Shown piece after piece: positions 1-5,064 of a DNA stretch of 7,517 bases (within the stretch, counting starts at the first letter, position 1; every line of letters begins with the position of its first letter). The translations under genes were made by a program, and so were the position numbers. Origin of the DNA: an uncultured Pirellula sp. GTDB taxonomy: Bacteria > Planctomycetota > Planctomycetia > Pirellulales > Pirellulaceae. The stretch is from positions 1 through 7,517 of the forward strand of contig CAILTZ010000342.1 in the NCBI GenBank assembly GCA_903837255.1, written 5' to 3'. The notes below the pieces were generated by a model that was not told the DNA's origin, made no database searches, and worked only from the letters and a program-made list of their open reading frames with translations.

Positions 1-793
1 CAAAGAGACGCACTCTTGGAGCAACAAGACCTGGGGCTACGAAGGTCCAGACCCAGATCCGACTCCGGTTCCGGAGTCCTTGCAGTGGGATCTCTGGCTA
101 GGTACCGCGGCCGAGAGGGCCTTTTCCCAGGGCCACTTCCATCCCGGGAATTGGCGTCGATGGTACGACTACGGGTGTGGGACAATGGGAGATATGGCGA
201 TCCATATCCTCGACCCGGTCTTTACTGCACTGAAGTTAGGGACGCCGACCAAAGTCCTTTCGAGCAGTTCGGCAGCCCCCAAGAAATCCTTTGGGATGCA
301 AAACCACACCCGGTACACTTTCCCCGCTTCGCCCTTTACGACCAACGATTTTCTGCTTACCTGGAGCGATGGTGGCAAGATGCCTGACACGACGGGTTGG
401 CCTCTGGAAGGTGCCGACGGAAAGCGGATTGGACTGCCTGATCAAGGCTCGATATTCCTGGGCGAAAAAGGTGCCGTTCTTCTTCCGCACGTGGCGATGC
501 CGATGTTATTGCCGGCAAAACAATTCGCAGATTACAAAATCGACGCTGCGCCGGATGGAAACCACTACCACTTGTTTGTCGATGCATGCTTGGGCGGTGC
601 TCCGACCACGGCTCATTTCGGATACGCTGGTCCATTGACCGAAGCGGTTTTGCTGGGCACCCTGGCCAACCGTTTTCCGGGTAGCGAACTGCAATGGAAC
701 GCCGAAGCGATCTCGATCCCGAATCACGAACTCGCCAATGCTTTGCTTCGAAGATCCTATCGCAAGGGTTTCGAAGTCGACAATCTGTCGTAG
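1..793 (+). CDS. Gfo/Idh/MocA-family oxidoreductase, C-terminal part (5'-truncated by window edge)
   Basis: The reading frame is open from the left edge (first complete codon at base 2) to the TAG at 791-793, giving 263 residues without a start. It is the C-terminal substrate-binding/dimerisation half of a Gfo/Idh/MocA NAD(P)-dependent dehydrogenase. The segment PVPESLQWDLWLG (visible residues 22-34), the Trp-rich stretch HPGNWRRWYDYGCG (47-60) and GDMAIHILDP (63-72) match the planctomycete secreted-type members. D64 and H68 fit the family's catalytic D-x3-H motif. The later segment LGEKGAVLLP and the C-terminal region around residues 240-263 are also typical. The N-terminal Rossmann fold, the EKP lysine and any Tat signal lie off the window, so cofactor and substrate cannot be named. 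Related enzymes oxidise sugars or inositols. A TTG at base 80 is internal, since the frame and the homology continue upstream of it. The next gene starts 15 nt downstream in the same frame. Confidence 0.93.
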   Translation, partial: KETHSWSNKTWGYEGPDPDPTPVPESLQWDLWLGTAAERAFSQGHFHPGNWRRWYDYGCGTMGDMAIHILDPVFTALKLGTPTKVLSSSSAAPKKSFGMQNHTRYTFPASPFTTNDFLLTWSDGGKMPDTTGWPLEGADGKRIGLPDQGSIFLGEKGAVLLPHVAMPMLLPAKQFADYKIDAAPDGNHYHLFVDACLGGAPTTAHFGYAGPLTEAVLLGTLANRFPGSELQWNAEAISIPNHELANALLRRSYRKGFEVDNLS

Positions 794-808
794 GCCAGGT
801 CAATCCCA

Positions 809-2155
809 GTGGCATCTCTGGTCATCGAATCGGATTGGATTGTGCCTGTGGAATCTCCTGCGATTCGCGGGGGATTCCTGGCGGTCGAGTCCGGAAAGAT
901 TATTTACGTCGGCCAACAGTTGCCTGGAAGATTTAGGGCTTTTCCAAAGATCCATCTTTCTGGTGGAGCGATCCTTCCTGGGCTGATCAACGCCCATTGC
1001 CATCTGGAACTCAGCGACATTGATCGGCCATTGGAGGTCCCAAGTGGTATCGATTCTAGTGGCCCGATGGTCGGATGGCTTGGCAAGCTGATGGCTCGGC
1101 GACGAGCCATCAGCCAGTCAGGAGCTGAACTCGCAGAAAGCAAGTGCAATGCGACACTTCGGGGGATCGAGCAAGCTTGGGAGACCGGCACGCGACTGGT
1201 TGTCGATAATATCACGGCCCCTTGGTCTGGCGATTGGTGTGAACGGACGGCTAGGGGTTTTTTTGCGGGGGCTCGATCGGATGCTTTGAAAGCCTTGGTT
1301 CCTGAAGTACCGATCCACATCAAGCCATGCATTGAGTTGGTTGATGTGACCGAATTGCGTGGCGAGCAGACTTGGGCGTTCGCACAGCAGGCTGACGCGA
1401 GTATTTCCCAGGCCGATGCTGTTTGCCGCCGTCCGGTTGGACTCGCGCCGCATGCCCCTTATACGGCATCGAAGCGAGTGGTTGCGAAAGCTGTCGCGTC
1501 GGCTTGTGAGCCCCATGGTTTAGTCAGTATGCACTTGGCGGAGAGCCTTGAGGAGCTCGAATGGACCGATTGCAGGCAAGGTGCATTTCGCGAATGGATT
1601 TCTCCATGGATAGATTCCCAGCACGCCCTGCACATCGTCACGTTTGATGAGCTTCTACGAATTTTGGCGGGTGCCCATCGAGCATTGATCGCGCACGGCA
1701 ACTATCTAAACCTTCGGCAGATCGATTGGCTAGAGCAGTATCGTGAGCGGATGGCGGTCGTGTATTGTCCTCGCACGCATCAGCATTTCCGTCACAGCAA
1801 GCATCCTTCGGAGAAGCTAGCCGATCGCAAGGTATCGGTATTTTTGGGAACGGATTCGAGGGCCTCGAATCCTGATTTGTCGATCTTTGAGGAATGGAAG
1901 ACGGCTTGCAAAGCATTTCCCGAACTGGGACCTAGGTATTGGATGGCCGCTTGTACGACTGGTCCTTCGATATTTCTGGGGACGGAGCACTTAGCTGGTA
2001 CGATGCGTATGGGGAGCAAGTCGTTATTGACTTGGGTGCCCTTGGGTGAGTCTTCGATTTCGTGCGAGGCGGAGCTTTGGCATTCGATGCTCAGTTCGTG
2101 TGGTGTTAGACCTTTGGAAGTCCAAGTTTCGTTGATTGAGACGAAGTTTGCTTAA
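809..2155 (+). CDS. Metal-dependent amidohydrolase (SAH/aminodeoxyfutalosine deaminase-like, chlorohydrolase family)
   Basis: This 448-residue cytosolic protein has the amidohydrolase (TIM-barrel) plan: a short N-terminal beta domain (1-55), then AILPGLINAHCHLEL with the metal-binding H63-x-H65, APHAPYTAS (213-221), MHLAES with H242 and E245, HGN with H296, and LGTDSRASN with D349. By analogy with S-adenosylhomocysteine deaminases, H63, H65, H242 and D349 should bind one Zn or Fe, while E245 and H296 act in catalysis. Planctomycete relatives are often named aminodeoxyfutalosine deaminase (futalosine menaquinone pathway), but no other menaquinone gene is present here, so the substrate remains open (adenosine-type nucleoside, guanine-like or triazine-like). 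The start is GTG: an in-frame TAG lies 18 nt upstream and no ATG, GTG or TTG intervenes. A weak AGG lies at 797-799. It is probably co-transcribed with the oxidoreductase before it and the transporter after it. Confidence 0.9.
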   Translation: MASLVIESDWIVPVESPAIRGGFLAVESGKIIYVGQQLPGRFRAFPKIHLSGGAILPGLINAHCHLELSDIDRPLEVPSGIDSSGPMVGWLGKLMARRRAISQSGAELAESKCNATLRGIEQAWETGTRLVVDNITAPWSGDWCERTARGFFAGARSDALKALVPEVPIHIKPCIELVDVTELRGEQTWAFAQQADASISQADAVCRRPVGLAPHAPYTASKRVVAKAVASACEPHGLVSMHLAESLEELEWTDCRQGAFREWISPWIDSQHALHIVTFDELLRILAGAHRALIAHGNYLNLRQIDWLEQYRERMAVVYCPRTHQHFRHSKHPSEKLADRKVSVFLGTDSRASNPDLSIFEEWKTACKAFPELGPRYWMAACTTGPSIFLGTEHLAGTMRMGSKSLLTWVPLGESSISCEAELWHSMLSSCGVRPLEVQVSLIETKFA

Positions 2156-2177
2156 GCCCTAAAAAGATTGGTAAATC

Positions 2178-3482
2178 ATGGAATCTGAGCGAGAACCAAA
2201 ACCGGATGGTCCACTTCCCCGCGCGGTGTGGATACTGAGTTTTGTTTCCTTTTTTGCTGATATCTCGAGTGAGATGATGGTACCGCTTTTACCACTTTTT
2301 CTCGTCGGGGCGTTGGGAGCTAGCGAGATAGAGCTTGGGGTCATGGAGGGTGCAGCAGTGCTAATCGTTTCGCTGATGTCTGCGTATGCAGGTTTTCGGA
2401 GCGATCGGCGCGGGATCAAGGGAGGAAGGGTTGGCTGGTTGAATTGGGGTTATGGCTTGCCGGTGTTGGGCAAGAGCATCATTACCGTGGCGATTGGGCC
2501 GCTATGGATACTCTTTGGACGGATGCTAGACCGATTTGGCAAGGGGTTGCGGGGAGCACCTAGGGATGCATTGATTGTCGACGCGGTGCCAGCGACGAGG
2601 TTGGGTGAAGCGTTTGGGTTGCATCGAGCGTTGGATACTGCCGGGGCACTTGTAGGTACGACGCTTGCGGCGTTTCTTCTTTGGTGGCTAGTAGGGACTC
2701 CGGATACCAAGGTTGTCCAGGGGGCGCATATCGACGCGCCGGCTCGGGTCTTTCGCCAGATCTTTGCAGTCTCGGCGATTCTTGGGCTAGCGTCCTGGGG
2801 GCTGACGTTCTTGGTAAAAGATCCTCGCATTCAAAACGACGAGTTAGAAGAAATGGCAACGGAGTCCAGGCCATCCAAGCCGGGGCTTGGGTTCCTAGGA
2901 TCCCTTGCTCAGTGGCGTCGCTTGTCCAGTTCATATTGGTTAGTGATTGGGATGTTGGTTTTGTTTTCGCTGGCCAACAGCAGCGATGCCTTTTTGTTGC
3001 TTCGGGTGCGTGAATTGGGTTTTTCCCCTTGGGCGGTGGTTCTAGCCTATTCGCTTTTCAATGTGACGTATGCGTTGATCAGTTATCCGGTGGGGGTACT
3101 TAGTGATCGGATTGGCAGATGGCGCGTGATCGGTTTGGGATGGGGGATTTACATGGTCGTGTATCTATTGTTTGCTTGGTTGCCCGAGACCCAAGCTTGG
3201 GGCGTGTGGCCATTGATGGCTGTGTATGGAGTGTACATGGCGCTTACCGAGGGGGTGGGTAAAGCGTTGATTGCCGATTATGCGCCCAAAGAGTACCGCG
3301 GCACGGCGATGGGGGTGTTTTATGCGATCACAGGTGTGACGACGTTTTTGGCAAGTTTGCTGGCTGGGTGGTTATGGCAGGTGTATGGGTCGGGAGTTGC
3401 GCTTGGTACGGGTGCTCTTTTCGCGGGCTTGGCGCTGGTGGTTTTGACTTGGTTTGCCGTTCAATCTAAACAGGAACCCTAG
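2178..3482 (+). CDS. MFS transporter, 12 transmembrane segments
   Basis: This 434-residue inner-membrane permease belongs to the major facilitator superfamily. A hydrophilic N-terminus (1-15) is followed by about twelve hydrophobic segments in two halves, roughly 17-45 to 193-213 and 254-278 to 405-428. They are joined by a charged cytoplasmic linker (about 214-250). The N-half has a degenerate motif A (AGFRSDRRGIKGGR, 71-84) and the distinctive DRFGKGLRGAPRDAL (118-132). The C-half has a cleaner motif A, GVLSDRIGRWR (306-316), then EGVGKALIADYAPKEYRG (358-375). These fit MFS_1 drug or metabolite exporters driven by proton exchange, but the substrate cannot be read from the sequence. A short polar insert (about 174-192) separates helices 5 and 6. 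ATG 2178 is the first start after an in-frame TAA at 2172-2174; there is no strong Shine-Dalgarno sequence. The gene follows the amidohydrolase by 22 nt. Confidence 0.92.
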   Translation: MESEREPKPDGPLPRAVWILSFVSFFADISSEMMVPLLPLFLVGALGASEIELGVMEGAAVLIVSLMSAYAGFRSDRRGIKGGRVGWLNWGYGLPVLGKSIITVAIGPLWILFGRMLDRFGKGLRGAPRDALIVDAVPATRLGEAFGLHRALDTAGALVGTTLAAFLLWWLVGTPDTKVVQGAHIDAPARVFRQIFAVSAILGLASWGLTFLVKDPRIQNDELEEMATESRPSKPGLGFLGSLAQWRRLSSSYWLVIGMLVLFSLANSSDAFLLLRVRELGFSPWAVVLAYSLFNVTYALISYPVGVLSDRIGRWRVIGLGWGIYMVVYLLFAWLPETQAWGVWPLMAVYGVYMALTEGVGKALIADYAPKEYRGTAMGVFYAITGVTTFLASLLAGWLWQVYGSGVALGTGALFAGLALVVLTWFAVQSKQEP

Positions 3483-3496
3483 CCGCTGAGGGTTTC
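3473..3496. terminator. Stem-loop overlapping the transporter stop codon, candidate terminator between convergent units
   Basis: GGAACCCT (3473-3480) pairs with AGGGTTTC (3489-3496) as an 8-bp stem with one G-U pair and an 8-nt loop. The stem begins inside the last codons of the MFS gene and includes the first base of its TAG. On the plus strand it is followed by G-rich sequence rather than a T-run, so it is not a canonical Rho-independent terminator in that direction. On the minus strand the stem is followed by TGTTTAGATT, a weak T-tract, which would suit the end of the DUF1501 operon transcript. The convergent position supports a terminator role, but the structure is only modest. Confidence 0.35.
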
Positions 3497-3547
3497 GGGG
3501 GATCGTCGCATATCAGCGTGCAGAAGCGGTCCGCATTGAATGTCTTT
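3483..3547. other. Convergent intergenic region
   Basis: These 65 nt separate the 3' ends of two convergent operons. Besides the right arm of the stem-loop, the region holds CCGCT (3483-3487) and AGCGG (3525-3529), which could pair over a long loop but are too short to be convincing. A T-rich stretch around 3541-3559 runs into the DUF1501 stop codon. No small gene or promoter is evident. Confidence 0.6.
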
Positions 3548-5047
3548 TCAGCTTTTTATAATTTCATGGATGACCTGGCCATGCACATCGGTTAATCGGC
3601 GTTCGATTCCGTTGTGGTAGTAGCTCAGGCGTTCATGGTCGAGTCCGAGCAATTGCAGGATGGTTGCATGGAAATCGTAAACTGTTGCAACGTTTTCGAC
3701 TGCCTTGTAACCGAATTCGTCGGTTGCTCCATAACTATAGGGGGCTTTGACCCCGGCTCCGGCTAACCAAGCTGTAAAGCCGGCTGGATTGTGGTCCCGA
3801 CCCTTTGAGCCTGCTTGAAACGTTGGCATCCGACCAAACTCCGTGCACCAAACGACCAGGGTGTTTTCAAGCAATCCTCTTTGTTTAAGATCTTTGAGCA
3901 ACGCACCGGTCGGTTGGTCGAAAATCTCTCCATGGTTGGTGTACTGATCCTTGAGGATTTTGTGCCCATCCCAATTGCTCGTTCCCTCCCCACCGACTTG
4001 GTAAGCTCCATTGAACAGCTGAACAAAGCGGACTCCCTGCTCGATGAGCCGTCTGGCGAGAATGCAGTTTCGCGCATAAGCCGCCTTGGTCTCCAAAACC
4101 GGAGTTCCTTTCTGGTTGGCTCCATAAGCTGCGAGGGTTTCGGCCGTCTCGGAGGATAGATCGCTCACGGCTGGGACTGAAAGCTGCATGCGAGCGGCGA
4201 GTTCATAGCTTGAGATCCTCGCAGCCAGTTCGCTGTCCCCTGGATAACGCTCCAGGTGATGACGATTGAGCTTGGCTAGAAACTCTCGCGTGGCCCGATC
4301 GCTCTGGTTGGAAACCGCTGCGGGTTTGGCTAGGTTTCTGATCGGTGCGGCTGCGTTGAAGTCGGTCCCTTGGAACGCTGCGGGTAGAAAACCTGGATTC
4401 CAGCAGTTGCCACTCGATTGAGGTACACCTCGGGGATCTGGAATGGCAACATAGGCTGGCAGGTTGTCGTTCTGGCTCCCAAGTGCATAGGTGGTCCAAG
4501 CTCCGACGCTTGGGAAACCATCGAGTGTAAAGCCAGTGTTCATAAAGTTCTCGCCTGGACCATGCGTATTGGTCTTGCCGGTCAGCGAGTGAATGAAGCA
4601 CATCTCGTCGGCCATGCTTCCAAGGTTGCTGACCAGATCCGAAATCATCTTGCCGCTTTGACCTCGGGGCCGAAACTCCCAAGGACTTTTCTGCAGGGTC
4701 CCCTGCCCTCCTTGAAACGTGATGAGTTTTTCCGAGCCAGGCATTGGGCGATCGTGGTTATCGATCAGCGATGGTTTGTAATCGAACGTATCGAGGTGAC
4801 TACAAGCTCCGGCGCAAAAAATCATCAATACCTGCTTGGCCCTCGGCTCGAAATGCGAATCTCGTGCCTTGTTCGGAATTGCCGGATCGATCGTCGGGCG
4901 AATGGGTATTTTGTCGGATGGTTGAGCGATCAGCCGATCGCGCAAGAGCAGATCCATCGCCGCGACGCTACCGAGTGACATTCCGCTGAATCGCGTTAGA
5001 TTCTCGGTCAAAAACGAGCGGCGATTGTGCTGAGACTGGCTGGACAT
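3548..5047 (-). CDS. DUF1501 protein, Tat-exported, alkaline phosphatase/sulfatase-superfamily fold
   Basis: This 499-residue protein is a full-length DUF1501 member. The N-terminus NRRSFLT (8-14) is a twin-arginine motif, followed by a moderately hydrophobic stretch (about 19-36), which implies folded export through Tat to the periplasm-like compartment. Family signatures run in order: [16 protein letters not shown] (77-92), [14 protein letters not shown] (150-163), WDGH (359-362), [11 protein letters not shown] (398-408), [19 protein letters not shown] (416-434), [13 protein letters not shown] (439-451) and [12 protein letters not shown] (479-490). DUF1501 is distantly related to sulfatases and phosphatases, but its reaction is unknown, and the usual sulfatase C-x-P-x-R formylglycine motif is not seen. 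The start is well set: an in-frame TAA lies 12 nt upstream of this ATG. It follows the DUF1549/DUF1553 gene by 17 nt, so the two are almost surely one operon with linked roles. Confidence 0.95.
   Translation of the reverse strand: MSSQSQHNRRSFLTENLTRFSGMSLGSVAAMDLLLRDRLIAQPSDKIPIRPTIDPAIPNKARDSHFEPRAKQVLMIFCAGACSHLDTFDYKPSLIDNHDRPMPGSEKLITFQGGQGTLQKSPWEFRPRGQSGKMISDLVSNLGSMADEMCFIHSLTGKTNTHGPGENFMNTGFTLDGFPSVGAWTTYALGSQNDNLPAYVAIPDPRGVPQSSGNCWNPGFLPAAFQGTDFNAAAPIRNLAKPAAVSNQSDRATREFLAKLNRHHLERYPGDSELAARISSYELAARMQLSVPAVSDLSSETAETLAAYGANQKGTPVLETKAAYARNCILARRLIEQGVRFVQLFNGAYQVGGEGTSNWDGHKILKDQYTNHGEIFDQPTGALLKDLKQRGLLENTLVVWCTEFGRMPTFQAGSKGRDHNPAGFTAWLAGAGVKAPYSYGATDEFGYKAVENVATVYDFHATILQLLGLDHERLSYYHNGIERRLTDVHGQVIHEIIKS
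5009..5024 (-). other. Twin-arginine (Tat) export motif of the DUF1501 protein
   Basis: Codons for residues 8-13 (N-R-R-S-F-L) match the Tat consensus of two arginines, any residue, Phe, Leu. The following h-region ([16 protein letters not shown]) is only mildly hydrophobic, as Tat signals usually are. No clear A-x-A cleavage site follows; LIAQ at 39-42 is a weak candidate, so the protein could stay anchored. Coordinates are approximate. Confidence 0.8.
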
Positions 5048-5064
5048 TCGTCTGGTTTACCCAT

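Noticed and set aside
80..82. TTG as the start of the oxidoreductase gene
   Set aside because: The frame is open to the left edge, and PVPES just before it is part of the conserved PVPExLxWDLWLG segment.
904..1332. 142-residue minus-strand open frame inside the amidohydrolase gene
   Set aside because: It overlaps the active-site coding region of the amidohydrolase and has no independent support.
3483..3529. CCGCT/AGCGG as a terminator hairpin
   Set aside because: Only five base pairs with a 37-nt loop and no following T-run; the stem at 3473-3496 is better.
4418..4978. 186-residue plus-strand open frame opposite the DUF1501 gene
   Set aside because: It lies wholly antisense to a well-conserved gene, has no recognisable motif and has the composition of a shadow frame.
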